Positions 1-9,447 of a stretch of 64,000 nt of DNA are shown in pieces; within the stretch, counting starts at the first letter, position 1; every line of letters begins with the position of its first letter. Where the stretch lies: positions 186,001 through 250,000 of the forward strand of contig NZ_CP053841.1 in assembly GCF_013201895.1 (NCBI RefSeq). The letters are read 5' to 3'. This stretch comes from Campylobacter blaseri. Lineage in GTDB: Bacteria; Campylobacterota; Campylobacteria; Campylobacterales; Campylobacteraceae. Made by a program: the position numbers and the translations under genes. Below the pieces are notes generated by a model. It did not search any database. It had not been told where the DNA came from and was given only the letters and a program-made list of their open reading frames with translations.

Positions 1-1
1 T

Positions 2-61
2 TATAAAAGTGTAAAAGCAAAAGATCATGCCATTAAAGTTTTGGCTGATTTAACTAAATAA
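2..61 (+). CDS. C-terminal fragment, probably peroxiredoxin Bcp (partial)
   Basis: The first bases read in one open frame for 19 codons to a TAA at 59-61. The tail has a lysine-rich stretch, VKAKDHAIKVL, which resembles the C-terminus of thiol peroxidase Bcp, where a VKxKxH...VL segment is usual. From memory, C. jejuni also has bcp just before the queH homologue. The catalytic cysteine lies outside the window, so the identity is only likely. The next gene starts 10 bases later on the same strand, so the two are probably co-transcribed. Confidence 0.5.
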   Translation, partial: YKSVKAKDHAIKVLADLTK

Positions 62-70
62 AGAGTTAAG

Positions 71-1147
71 TTGGTAGTTCAAATTTGCTGCTCGGTTGAC
101 TCGCACTATTTTTTAAAAAGGCTAAAAGAAGAGTATCCAAATGAAGAGATAATTGGATACTTCTACGACCCAAATATCCACCCTTATAGTGAGTATTTAT
201 TGAGGTATCAAGATGTTGTTAGAAGTTCTAAAAAAATGGGAATTAATGTTCATTTAGGAGAGTATGATATCAACTCTTGGTTTTTGTGTGTAAAGGGGCT
301 TGAAAATGAAAAAGAGCGTGGGGAAAGATGTCAAAAATGTTTTGATTTTAGAATGGATGCTACAGCTAAATTTGCTAAATCAATAGGGCATAATTTAATC
401 ACAACAACACTTTTAATGAGTCCAAAAAAGTCATATGAGCAGCTTGTAAAATCTTTGGATGAAATTTGCAAAGAGTATGAGCTTGAGTTTATAGCACCTG
501 ATTATAGAAAAAAAGGTGGCACACAAGAGCAGTTTGATTTGGCTAAAAAAGATATGCTTTATCATCAAAACTATTGTGGTTGTATTTATGCTATGAAGAT
601 GCAAAATAAAGAGAGCTTAGAGTATGAGCTTATGAGTGATGTGCTTAAAAGAGCTTTGCCAAATAGCTGCGATGATAGGTTAAGCTTTTATAAAAAAGTT
701 GAGAATTTAGAAAATGAAGGTATTAAGTTTAAGATTTTAAGAGATAAAATTATAAATTACCGACTTTTAAATGCAAAGGTTAAATTTGATGAAAAGGTTG
801 TTAGGAGCTATTTTTTGTTTAATTCACACTTTGAAAGAAATTTGGTTAAATTTAAGATAGATAAAAAATGCGATGAGTTTTATACTAATAAAGAGCAAAT
901 TAGGATATTATCTCTTGTTAAATTTAATAAAATTTGCGGGTTAAATTATAAAAATTTAAATGAACTTTATAAGAATCCTTTGAGCATAGAAGAAGAGCTT
1001 AGGCTTAGAGAAAAGATATCTTTTAGAGATAGCTTTTCACCTATAATTATAGTTGAAAACATACAAATTTCAAGTGCAAGAGTTGAAGCAAAATCTAAGA
1101 TTTATCTTGATGTAAAAGAGAGTTTAGAAATATGCAAAAACATTTAA
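71..1147 (+). CDS. queH: Epoxyqueuosine reductase QueH (DUF208)
   Basis: Predicted to catalyse the last step of queuosine synthesis, reducing epoxyqueuosine to queuosine in the tRNA wobble base, in the cytoplasm. The cysteine pattern of the QueH family is present: a CC pair at residues 6-7, CxxC at 87-90 followed by an arginine, and CGC at 169-171; these would hold the Fe-S cluster and the neighbouring metal or redox site. The family core ends near residue 180. The remaining roughly 180 residues are a Lys/Asn-rich C-terminal extension without a motif I recognise; Campylobacter QueH proteins are usually about this long. The start is TTG at 71, with AAGAG just upstream; no in-frame ATG precedes the CC pair. 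Confidence 0.85.
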   Translation: MVVQICCSVDSHYFLKRLKEEYPNEEIIGYFYDPNIHPYSEYLLRYQDVVRSSKKMGINVHLGEYDINSWFLCVKGLENEKERGERCQKCFDFRMDATAKFAKSIGHNLITTTLLMSPKKSYEQLVKSLDEICKEYELEFIAPDYRKKGGTQEQFDLAKKDMLYHQNYCGCIYAMKMQNKESLEYELMSDVLKRALPNSCDDRLSFYKKVENLENEGIKFKILRDKIINYRLLNAKVKFDEKVVRSYFLFNSHFERNLVKFKIDKKCDEFYTNKEQIRILSLVKFNKICGLNYKNLNELYKNPLSIEEELRLREKISFRDSFSPIIIVENIQISSARVEAKSKIYLDVKESLEICKNI

Positions 1148-1300
1148 AGGACATTGGTATAAAATTTAAATTTATCTAAATTGAGTAGTTTAAATTTATA
1201 TTAATTCATTGATAGACTAGGTAGGATTAAACAAAATAATTAGAAGATAAATTTAATATAGTATTTTATTCATATCAAGGAAAATTTAGTAAGAATTTGT

Positions 1301-1306
1301 TAAAAT
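1301..1306 (+). promoter_or_regulatory. Putative -10 box ahead of fabZ
   Basis: TAAAAT preceded by TTTGT fits the Campylobacter sigma-70 pattern of a T-rich run, TTTGnTAnAAT and no strong -35 box. It lies 30 bases before the fabZ start. The 188-base gap from 1148 otherwise holds AT-rich sequence and a weak AT-only inverted repeat near 1156-1202, which may end queH transcription. Confidence 0.45.
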
Positions 1307-1335
1307 ATTAAGTTAATTAATGATTAAGGTTAAAC

Positions 1336-1773
1336 ATGTTAGATGTAAATGATATTATGAAAATACTTCCGCATAGATATCCGTTTTTACTTATTGATAG
1401 GGTTATTGAAGTTAGTCCTGGCGAAAGTATTGAAGCTTATAAAAATGTAACAATTGGAGACCACATTTTCCAAGGACATTTCCCAGGACATCCTATTTAT
1501 CCAGGAGTTATGATACTTGAAGGTATGGCACAAGCTGGTGGAGTGTTAGCTTTTAAAAGCGATGATGATGGGGATTTTGAAAACAAAGTAGTCTATTTTA
1601 TGACTATTGATAAGGCGAAATTTAGACACCCAATTAGACCTGGCGATAAGCTTGTTTATAAGATAAATGTTTTAAAACATAGAGGTAGAATTTGGGTTTT
1701 AGAGGGAAAAGCTTATGTTGATGATAAATTAGCAGCCCAAGCTGAATTTCAAGCAATGATAATGGATAAATAA
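1336..1773 (+). CDS. fabZ: 3-hydroxyacyl-ACP dehydratase FabZ
   Basis: Dehydrates 3-hydroxyacyl-ACP to trans-2-enoyl-ACP in type II fatty acid synthesis and also shapes the acyl supply for lipid A. The 145 residues form a single hot-dog fold of normal length. The active-site pair is visible: His48 in GHFPGHP and Glu62 in LEGMAQ. The stop overlaps the lpxA start by one base (TAATG), the usual fabZ-lpxA coupling that balances phospholipid and lipopolysaccharide synthesis. The ATG at 1336 follows AAGG. Confidence 0.97.
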   Translation: MLDVNDIMKILPHRYPFLLIDRVIEVSPGESIEAYKNVTIGDHIFQGHFPGHPIYPGVMILEGMAQAGGVLAFKSDDDGDFENKVVYFMTIDKAKFRHPIRPGDKLVYKINVLKHRGRIWVLEGKAYVDDKLAAQAEFQAMIMDK

Positions 1774-2558
1774 TGAATATCCATAATACTGCTATTGTTG
1801 AAGATGGTGCTATTTTAGAAGATGGCGTTATAGTTGAGCAATTTGCATTTATAAGCAAGGATGCAAAAATAGGTAAAAATAGTATTATAAAACAAGGTTC
1901 AAGAGTTGTTGGAAACACAACTATTGGAGAAAATAGTAAAATTTTTAGCTATGCAATCGTTGGTGAGATTCCGCAAGATATGAGCTTCGTAAACGGCGAA
2001 AAAACAGGGCTTATAATAGGTAAAAATGCAGTTATTCATGAGTTTTGCACTATAAACTCAGGCTCTCATAAAGGCGATGGTTTTACAAGAATCGGAGATA
2101 ATGCTTTTATAATGGCATATTGTCATATAGCGCATGATTGTATAGTAGGAAATAATATTATTTTGGCAAACAACGCAACACTAGCAGGACATGTTGAGCT
2201 TGGAGATTTTACTGTTGTTGGAGGGCTTACTCCTATTCACCAATTTGTAAAAGTTGGGCAAAGTGCTATGATAGCAGGAGCTAGTGCTTTGTCTCAAGAT
2301 ATTCCACCATTTTGTTTAGCTGAGGGAAATAGGGCTTATATTAGAGGATTAAATCTAGTTGGCATTAGAAGAAGATTCCCTAAAGATGAGGTTGAAATAA
2401 TTAATAAAGCCTATAAATTTATTTTTAATCAAGGTGAGAACATAAAAGAACAAGCTGAAATTTTATTAAAAAATAGTGATAATTTAAATGTAAAAGATAT
2501 GTGCGAATTTATAATAAATACAAAAAGAGGAATTCCTCTAAAAAAAGGAAAAATTTGA
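1773..2558 (+). CDS. lpxA: UDP-N-acetylglucosamine acyltransferase LpxA
   Basis: Carries out the first step of lipid A synthesis, moving a 3-hydroxyacyl chain from ACP to UDP-GlcNAc. The 261-residue protein starts with many hexapeptide repeats (I/V-G-x-x and similar, residues about 5-190) that form a left-handed beta-helix, then a helical tail. The catalytic histidine is in the conserved HIAHDC segment, probably His121. It overlaps fabZ by one base upstream and clpX by one base downstream, so translation of all three is probably coupled. Confidence 0.97.
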   Translation: MNIHNTAIVEDGAILEDGVIVEQFAFISKDAKIGKNSIIKQGSRVVGNTTIGENSKIFSYAIVGEIPQDMSFVNGEKTGLIIGKNAVIHEFCTINSGSHKGDGFTRIGDNAFIMAYCHIAHDCIVGNNIILANNATLAGHVELGDFTVVGGLTPIHQFVKVGQSAMIAGASALSQDIPPFCLAEGNRAYIRGLNLVGIRRRFPKDEVEIINKAYKFIFNQGENIKEQAEILLKNSDNLNVKDMCEFIINTKRGIPLKKGKI

Positions 2559-3793
2559 TGGTTAAAATTTGTAGTTTTTGTAAAGAACCACAAAAAGATG
2601 GGGTAAAATTTTTAATAAACGATAAAAAAGATGCTTATTTGTGTGAACAATGTGTAGATATGGCATATGAGTTTATACATGGTGGAGAAAATAAAGATGT
2701 TGATATCTCAAATTTAGACAATGAAAGTATAAAGCATATAACCCCAAAAGAGTTAAAAGATGTTTTAGATAGTTATGTTGTAGGTCAAGATAGGGCTAAA
2801 AAAGCATTTAGTGTTGGGGTTTATAATCATTATAAAAGAATATTTAAACAAAATGATGTTAAAGATGACACTGAAATTTCAAAATCAAATATTTTATTTA
2901 TAGGACCAACAGGAAGTGGAAAAACTCTAATGGCACAGACTTTGGCAAGATATCTAGATATACCAATAGCAATTTGTGATGCGACAAGCTTAACTGAGGC
3001 TGGTTATGTTGGAGAAGATGTTGAAAATATTTTAACCAAGCTTTTACAAGCCGCTGATGGCGATATAAAAAAAGCTGAACAAGGTATTGTTTTTGTAGAC
3101 GAGTTAGATAAAATTTCTCGTATGAGTGAAAATAGAAGCATTACAAGAGATGTTAGTGGAGAGGGTGTTCAGCAAGCACTATTGAAAATTATTGAAGGAA
3201 GTGTTGTAAATATACCTCCAAAAGGTGGCAGAAAACACCCTAATCAAGAATTTATTCAAATTGATACTACAAATATTTTATTTGTTTGTGGTGGTGCATT
3301 TGATGGCTTAAATGAAATAATTAATAGAAGAATAGGCAAAAATGTTTTGGGCTTTAATCAAGATAAAAGAACAAAAAAAGAAAATAGTAATCTAACGCAT
3401 TTAGTTGAAAGTGATGATTTGGTTCATTATGGAATAATTCCTGAATTATTAGGAAGACTTCACATAATTGCAACTTTAGATGAATTAGATAAAGAGGATA
3501 TGGTAAGAATTTTAACTGAGCCTAAAAATGCTATTTTAAAACAATATGAAAAGATATTTGCAATAGATGGAGCAAAGCTTAAAGTTGATGAAGAGGCACT
3601 TTTGGAAGTAGCTAGTTTAGCTATTAAGAGAAAAACAGGTGCAAGAGGGCTTAGAAGTATAATGGAAGAGATTATGCTTGATATTATGTTTGATCTGCCA
3701 GAGCTAAAAGGCTATGATGTGGTTATCACAAAAGATGTAGTAGATGGCAAAGAAAAACCAATTTTAATAAAGCAAGATATACTTAGCGAATAA
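2558..3793 (+). CDS. clpX: ATP-dependent Clp protease ATP-binding subunit ClpX
   Basis: AAA+ unfoldase that recognises substrates and feeds them to ClpP. The chosen ATG at 2558 overlaps the lpxA stop (TGATG) and gives 411 residues. It begins with the zinc-binding domain, whose cysteines are C5, C8, C29 and C32. An upstream in-frame start exists at 2501 but would put 19 unrelated residues before this domain. Walker A is GPTGSGKT at 116-123; a Walker B FVDELDK follows near 180 and the sensor-2 GARGLR near 358. Confidence 0.96.
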   Translation: MVKICSFCKEPQKDGVKFLINDKKDAYLCEQCVDMAYEFIHGGENKDVDISNLDNESIKHITPKELKDVLDSYVVGQDRAKKAFSVGVYNHYKRIFKQNDVKDDTEISKSNILFIGPTGSGKTLMAQTLARYLDIPIAICDATSLTEAGYVGEDVENILTKLLQAADGDIKKAEQGIVFVDELDKISRMSENRSITRDVSGEGVQQALLKIIEGSVVNIPPKGGRKHPNQEFIQIDTTNILFVCGGAFDGLNEIINRRIGKNVLGFNQDKRTKKENSNLTHLVESDDLVHYGIIPELLGRLHIIATLDELDKEDMVRILTEPKNAILKQYEKIFAIDGAKLKVDEEALLEVASLAIKRKTGARGLRSIMEEIMLDIMFDLPELKGYDVVITKDVVDGKEKPILIKQDILSE

Positions 3794-3805
3794 TAAAGGA
3801 AAAAG

Positions 3806-4840
3806 ATGTTATTAGATACAGTTTTAGGGCTATTTTCAAGCGATATGGGTATAGATTTAGGAACGGCAAATACTCTTATTTTAGTAAAGGATAAAGGTAT
3901 TATTATAAATGAGCCAAGTGTTGTTGCAGTTGAAAATCAAAAATATGGCAAACAAAAAATTCTAGCAGTAGGACATGAAGCTAAAGAGATGGTTGGAAAA
4001 ACACCAGGAGATATAGAGGCAATTCGCCCTATGAAAGATGGCGTTATAGCCGATTTTGATATGACTGAGAGAATGATAAGATATTTTATAGAAAAAACCC
4101 ATAAAAGAAAGATGTTTATAAGTCCTAGAATTATTATATCAGTTCCTTATGGATTAACTCAAGTGGAGAGAAAAGCTGTTAGAGATAGTGCTTTAATGGC
4201 AGGGGCTAGAGAGGTATTTTTGATTGAAGAGCCTATGGCAGCTGCTATTGGAGCAGGGCTTCCTGTGCAAGAACCAAAAGGAAGTTTAGTTGTTGATATA
4301 GGTGGTGGAACAACTGAAATAGGGGTTATATCTCTTGGTGGGCTTGTAATAAGCAAATCAATTAGAACAGCAGGCGATAAGTTTAATAATAGCATAGTAA
4401 ATTATGTAAAAGAAAAATATAATCTTTTAATAGGTGAGCGAACCGGTGAAGATATTAAGATGAAAGTAGGAACTGCTATTCAACTTCCTGAAGAGCTTGT
4501 GACTATAGTTAAAGGAAGAGATCAAATAAGTGGTCTTTTAAGTAGGGTAGAACTTACTAGTGAAGATGTTAGAGAATCTATGAGAGAGGCCTTAAAAGAG
4601 ATAGCAGACGCTTTGAAAACTGTTCTTGAATTAATGCCACCTGATCTTGCTTCAGATATTGTTGAAAATGGTATAGTTTTAACAGGCGGAGGAGCTTTAA
4701 TTAGAGGAATTGATAAATATTTAAGCGATATAGTAAAACTACCTGTATATGTTGCAGATGAACCGCTTTTAGCAGTTGCTAAAGGAACAGGAAAAGCCTT
4801 ACAAGAGATGAATATACTAAGACAATTATCAGATGAATAA
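3806..4840 (+). CDS. mreB: Rod-shape determining actin homologue MreB
   Basis: Actin-like filament protein that organises lateral cell-wall synthesis at the inner membrane. The 344 residues have the expected phosphate-binding loop DLGTANTL near residue 18, a second loop DIGGGTTEIG near 165, and GGGALIRG near 290. Length is normal. It lies 12 bases after clpX and overlaps mreC by 8 bases (ATGAATAA), so shape genes are read with the lipid A and ClpX genes. Its presence predicts a rod-shaped or curved cell. Confidence 0.97.
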   Translation: MLLDTVLGLFSSDMGIDLGTANTLILVKDKGIIINEPSVVAVENQKYGKQKILAVGHEAKEMVGKTPGDIEAIRPMKDGVIADFDMTERMIRYFIEKTHKRKMFISPRIIISVPYGLTQVERKAVRDSALMAGAREVFLIEEPMAAAIGAGLPVQEPKGSLVVDIGGGTTEIGVISLGGLVISKSIRTAGDKFNNSIVNYVKEKYNLLIGERTGEDIKMKVGTAIQLPEELVTIVKGRDQISGLLSRVELTSEDVRESMREALKEIADALKTVLELMPPDLASDIVENGIVLTGGGALIRGIDKYLSDIVKLPVYVADEPLLAVAKGTGKALQEMNILRQLSDE

Positions 4841-5582
4841 ACTTAAGCCAATATTATTTATAGCTATTTTTTTAAGCTTATCTATATATATTGGTTCAAA
4901 TATAAAAGGAAGTATTGTAGGCATTTCAAATAATTTTGTTAGTGCTTTTAAAAATGGTAAAGAATTTATTACAAATAAAATCAATAACCATTTTTATCAA
5001 GCACAAGAAATTCAAAAATTAAGAACAGAAAATCAAATTTTAAGAAAAGAATCAACCCTACTAAATACAGTTGCAAATGAATTAAATCAAATTTTAAAAG
5101 ATACAAAATCAATACAATTTTCTCCAGATGTACAAATTTCAAGGATATTATCATATGTAAATATCAGTGATTATAGTAAATTTTGGATAGATTTTAAAGG
5201 TATTAAAAAAGATGAAATTCGTGGTGCAATTTATCAAGGAAATACAGCAGGAATAATAACTCAAAAAGATGGTAATGCTGTGGCTATATTGCAAACCGAT
5301 CCAAAGTCATCTTTTTCTGTTGCTATTGGTGATAGCAAAATTCCAGGAATTGCTAATGGAGATGGTAAAAATGTAGTAGTGAAGTTTATACCACAATGGC
5401 TAAAACCTGAGATTGGAGAAGAGGTTTATACTAGTGGAATGGATAATATCTTTTTTGCTGGAGTTCCTGTTGGTAAAATAAAAGAGATAGTAGACGATGA
5501 CTTATACAAAAGTGCCATTATAGAACCTTATTTTAAAGAAAATATACCGACATTTTTGTATATCGTCATAAAGGAGAGATGA
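4833..5582 (+). CDS. mreC: Rod-shape determining protein MreC
   Basis: Bitopic inner-membrane scaffold that links MreB to periplasmic cell-wall enzymes. The 249-residue protein has one N-terminal membrane helix (about residues 5-25), a coiled-coil stretch (about 55-90) and a beta-rich periplasmic domain carrying the MreC-type GVV/GII and PxGxI elements near 145 and 220. No mreD follows; carB starts directly after the stop. It is somewhat shorter than enterobacterial MreC, as is common in Campylobacterota. Confidence 0.92.
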   Translation: MNKLKPILFIAIFLSLSIYIGSNIKGSIVGISNNFVSAFKNGKEFITNKINNHFYQAQEIQKLRTENQILRKESTLLNTVANELNQILKDTKSIQFSPDVQISRILSYVNISDYSKFWIDFKGIKKDEIRGAIYQGNTAGIITQKDGNAVAILQTDPKSSFSVAIGDSKIPGIANGDGKNVVVKFIPQWLKPEIGEEVYTSGMDNIFFAGVPVGKIKEIVDDDLYKSAIIEPYFKENIPTFLYIVIKER

Positions 5583-8500
5583 ATGCCAAAAAGAGATGAT
5601 TTTAAATCAGTGTTAGTTATAGGTAGTGGACCTATTGTAATCGGTCAAGCTTGTGAGTTTGATTATAGTGGGACTCAAGCCGTAAAAACTCTAAAAAAAT
5701 TAGGTTATAAAGTAGTTTTGATAAACTCAAATCCTGCAACAGTAATGACAGATCAAGATTTTGCTGATTCGACCTATATAGAACCTATAACAAAAGATAG
5801 TATTTTAAGAATTATAAAAAAAGAAAAAATAGATGCTATTTTGCCTACTATGGGCGGTCAGGTAGCACTAAATGTTGGAATGGAGGTTTATGATAGTAAA
5901 GAAGCTCCAGAGGTTAAATTTATAGGTATTAGTCCTGAGGCGATAAAAAGAGGTGAAGATAGAGTATCTTTCAAAGAAACTATGGTTGAGATAGGAATGG
6001 ATTTACCAAAATCAAGTTATGCTTATAATATGGAAGAAGCTTTAAAAGCTGCTGAAGAGATAGGGTTTCCACTTATTATAAGAGCAAGCTATACATTAGG
6101 TGGTGCAGGAAGTGGGGTTGCTTATAATATTGATGAGTTTAAAAAACTTGCTGCAAATGGTATACAAATAAGCCCAATTCATGAAATTTTGATAGAAGAG
6201 AGTTTGCTTGGTTGGAAAGAGATGGAAATGGAGATAATACGCGATACAAAAGATCAATGTATTGTTATCTGTCCTATTGAAAATATAGATCCAATGGGAA
6301 TTCACACAGGTGATAGTATTACCATAGCTCCAACTTTAACTATGAATGACAAAGATTATCAAAAAATGAAAAAAGCAAGCTTTGATATAGTCCGTGCTAT
6401 CGGGGTTGATTGTGGTGGAAGCAACATTCAGTTTGCACTTGATCCAAAAAGCGATAGAATGGTTGTTATAGAGATGAATCCAAGAGTTTCAAGAAGCTCA
6501 GCACTTGCTAGTAAAGCAACAGGTTATCCTATCGCAAAAGTTTCAACTATGCTTGCTGTTGGTTTTACGCTTGATGAGATAAAAGACGATATGACAGGAA
6601 GATCGGCTTATTATGAACCTGAAGTTGATTATATAGTTACTAAAGTTCCTAAATTTGCATTTGAGAAATTTGCTGGTGCAGATCCTCAGCTAGGCACTGC
6701 AATGAAGAGTGTTGGCGAGGTTATGAGTATAGGTGGAAATTTTAAAGAGAGCCTTCAAAAAGCACTTTGTTCACTTGAAAGTGGATTAAGTGGATTTGAT
6801 GATATTAAGATAAGCGATACAGATTTAAGATACAAATTAAGACATGCTGATGATAAGAGAATTTTATATGTAGCTCAAGCATTTAGAAATGGTTATAGTA
6901 TTGATGAGCTTTATGATTTAACTAAAATTGAAAAGTATTTTTTAAGAGAAATTCAAGAGATAGTAGATGTTGAAAACAGCATAGATATGGATATTTTAAA
7001 TGATAAAGAGAGACTAAGAGAGATTAAATCTATGGGCTTTTCAGACAAAAGAATTGCCTATCTTATAAACAAAAAAGAAAATCTTGATTTAACACAAAAT
7101 GATATATATTTTGCAAGGTCAAAATTTGGCATTACCCATGTTTATAAAAAGGTTGATACAAGTGCAGGAAAACTTCATACAGATATCTCATATCTTTATT
7201 CAAAAACTCCAAATGATGGGTTAAAAGATTTACCAGTTGATAATAAAAACAAAAAAGTTTTAATAATTGGTGGTGGACCAAATAGAATTGGTCAAGGCAT
7301 TGAGTTTGATTATTGTTGTGTGCATGCAAGCTATGCTTTGCGTGATTTAGGAGTTACAACAATTATGTATAACTGCAACCCTGAAACAGTTAGCACGGAT
7401 TATGATACAAGCGATATTTTATACTTTGAACCAATTGATTTTGAACATGTAAGAACAGTCATTGAAAGAGAAAATCCAGATGGCATAATAGTTCATTTTG
7501 GTGGACAAACACCACTTAAATTTGCTAAAAAAATTCAAATGCTTGGAGCTAAAATAATAGGAACAAGTGCAAGAGTTATTGATATGGCTGAAGATAGAGA
7601 GAAATTTAGTAAATTCATAAAAGAAATTGGTGTAAAACAACCTGTAAATGACACAGCTATCAGTAAAGAAGATGCACTTAAAAAGGCTCAAAATATAGGA
7701 TATCCTGTTTTAGTTCGTCCAAGTTATGTTTTAGGTGGTCGTGCTATGAAAAGAGTTCATAATGAAGAGGAGCTGAAAGCATATATGGACGAAGCAGTTA
7801 GTGTTAGCCACCACTCTCCTGTGTTGCTTGATAAGTTTTTAGAAGATGGAATTGAGCTTGATGTTGATGCGATTAGTGATGGAAAAGATGTTTATATAGG
7901 GGCGATTATTGAACATATTGAAGAGGCTGGAATTCATTCAGGCGATAGTGCGGGAATGTTGCCACCTTATAGTATAAACAGGCAAATGATAGATGAAATA
8001 GAAGAAAAAACAAAAGATATAGCCTTAAGTTTAGGCGTAATTGGACTTATGAATATACAATTTGCCATATATAAAGATGAACTCTATATGATTGAAGTTA
8101 ATCCTAGAGCTAGCAGAACTGTTCCATTTGTAAGCAAAGCAACAGGTATTCCTATGGCAAAGGTTGCTACAAGAGTAATGTGGCAAGGAAATTTAAGAGA
8201 ATCACTTAAATTTTACGATACTTTTAATATTGTATACGAAGAAAAAGGTATATTAAAACCAAAGATGAAAAAACAAATTTGTGTTAAAGAGAGCGTTTTT
8301 CCTTTTAATAAATTAGTAGGCTCTGATCTTGATTTAGGACCTGAGATGAAAAGCACAGGTGAGGTTATGGGCATAAGTGACAGTTTTGAAAAAAGTTTTA
8401 TAAAGTCTCAAATTTCAGCTAATAATTTACTACCTGTAGAAGGTGAAGTGTTTTTGAGTTTGGCCGACAAAGATAAAAAAGATAGTGTAGGTTTAGCTAA

Positions 8501-8840
8501 AAATTTAATAAAAGAAGGGTTTAAATTAGTATCTACATCAGGAACGCATAAATTTTTAAAAGAACACAATATAGATAGTGAATTAATTTATAAAATTAGC
8601 GAAGGTCGCCCAAATGTTGAAGATAGGATAAAAAATGAAAAGATTAAACTAGTGATTAATACAAGCGATAGTAAAAGCTATACAGAAGATGGTGCTAAAA
8701 TTCGCGAGGGCGTACTTAGATATAACATTCCATATTTTAGAACTATAAAAGAGGCATTAGTTGCTTCTAGGTCTATCTCTACACTCAAAGACAAAACAGC
8801 ATTAGAGGTTAAAAGTATCCAAGAGTGGTTAAAAGACTAA
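5583..8840 (+). CDS. carB: Carbamoyl-phosphate synthase large subunit
   Basis: Makes carbamoyl phosphate from bicarbonate, ammonia (from the CarA glutaminase) and two ATP, for pyrimidine and arginine synthesis. The 1085 residues carry two homologous ATP-grasp halves, each opening with a GSGPIxIGQ / GGGPNRIGQ loop (residues about 11 and 560). A C-terminal MGS-like regulatory domain runs from about 940 to the end. Length is normal. carA is not in the window. The start follows mreC directly with a GGAGA ribosome site inside the mreC end, and a strong hairpin follows the stop. Confidence 0.98.
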   Translation: MPKRDDFKSVLVIGSGPIVIGQACEFDYSGTQAVKTLKKLGYKVVLINSNPATVMTDQDFADSTYIEPITKDSILRIIKKEKIDAILPTMGGQVALNVGMEVYDSKEAPEVKFIGISPEAIKRGEDRVSFKETMVEIGMDLPKSSYAYNMEEALKAAEEIGFPLIIRASYTLGGAGSGVAYNIDEFKKLAANGIQISPIHEILIEESLLGWKEMEMEIIRDTKDQCIVICPIENIDPMGIHTGDSITIAPTLTMNDKDYQKMKKASFDIVRAIGVDCGGSNIQFALDPKSDRMVVIEMNPRVSRSSALASKATGYPIAKVSTMLAVGFTLDEIKDDMTGRSAYYEPEVDYIVTKVPKFAFEKFAGADPQLGTAMKSVGEVMSIGGNFKESLQKALCSLESGLSGFDDIKISDTDLRYKLRHADDKRILYVAQAFRNGYSIDELYDLTKIEKYFLREIQEIVDVENSIDMDILNDKERLREIKSMGFSDKRIAYLINKKENLDLTQNDIYFARSKFGITHVYKKVDTSAGKLHTDISYLYSKTPNDGLKDLPVDNKNKKVLIIGGGPNRIGQGIEFDYCCVHASYALRDLGVTTIMYNCNPETVSTDYDTSDILYFEPIDFEHVRTVIERENPDGIIVHFGGQTPLKFAKKIQMLGAKIIGTSARVIDMAEDREKFSKFIKEIGVKQPVNDTAISKEDALKKAQNIGYPVLVRPSYVLGGRAMKRVHNEEELKAYMDEAVSVSHHSPVLLDKFLEDGIELDVDAISDGKDVYIGAIIEHIEEAGIHSGDSAGMLPPYSINRQMIDEIEEKTKDIALSLGVIGLMNIQFAIYKDELYMIEVNPRASRTVPFVSKATGIPMAKVATRVMWQGNLRESLKFYDTFNIVYEEKGILKPKMKKQICVKESVFPFNKLVGSDLDLGPEMKSTGEVMGISDSFEKSFIKSQISANNLLPVEGEVFLSLADKDKKDSVGLAKNLIKEGFKLVSTSGTHKFLKEHNIDSELIYKISEGRPNVEDRIKNEKIKLVINTSDSKSYTEDGAKIREGVLRYNIPYFRTIKEALVASRSISTLKDKTALEVKSIQEWLKD

Positions 8841-8852
8841 TTGGTTAAATTT

Positions 8853-8885
8853 ATACTAGCAACTATTTGGTTGCTAGTATTTTAA
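8853..8885 (+). terminator. Rho-independent terminator of the fabZ-carB run
   Basis: A perfect 11-bp stem (8853-8863 with 8870-8880) with a 6-base loop is followed by a T-rich run. It lies 13 bases after the carB stop. Confidence 0.85.
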
Positions 8886-9447
8886 TTTTTATTTTACATC
8901 TTATTTTTTATAAATATTATACATTATATTGAACTCTAAAATTTAGCAATTTTGAGTGAATTTTATTTAGTTATTTTAAATTCTCTACCTAGTTATCTTT
9001 TTTGTTTTTGTTATTATATTATAAGTTTTTAACAGAAGCGTTATTAGAGGATATTATCATTACTTAGGATATATTAACAACCTATAAGTCATCTTAAATT
9101 TACTTCTATTTACTCTTATTGTTTACTACCTTATAATCTTAAAATTTTCACTAAATCATCTTAAGTATTTGTAAAGAATTTCCTTAAGGTTTTAATGCTT
9201 GTTTGTTTACTATATCTGTTTTTTATTTTTGTTTTAAATTTTGATATTCTTTGTAATGCTTAGCTTGAATGGCTAGATAACAAGTGTTATAAATTATAAG
9301 ACGGTAAAGATTTTAATGATAAAGTAGTAAAGACTTTAAATGATAAGTAATAAGTTATCTAAACGACGAAATAAAAATTCTGAATTGCTAAATAGTAATG
9401 ATTTTGAATAACAAAATATCAAAAAGCTTTGGATTATGTTAAATAAA
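8886..9447. other. Gene-free AT-rich stretch
   Basis: About 560 bases between the carB terminator and the stop of the sugar permease. No frame in it gives a convincing product and no tRNA cloverleaf was seen. It has two loose copies of a TAArTCATCTTAA element (near 9087 and 9153) and two loose copies of a GTAAAGAYTTTAATGATAA-like element (near 9304 and 9328). These could be decayed coding repeats or remains of a lost gene; nothing proves either. Confidence 0.6.

Noticed and set aside
2501-2557. Longer clpX start inside lpxA
   Set aside because: It would add 19 residues before the zinc-binding domain; the TGATG junction at 2556-2560 gives the normal N-terminus.
6096-6305. Minus-strand frames of 60-160 codons across most genes
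   Set aside because: They mirror real genes with strong family matches, are rich in Ser/Ile/Phe as expected from antisense reading of AT-rich DNA, and lack ribosome sites and recognisable domains.
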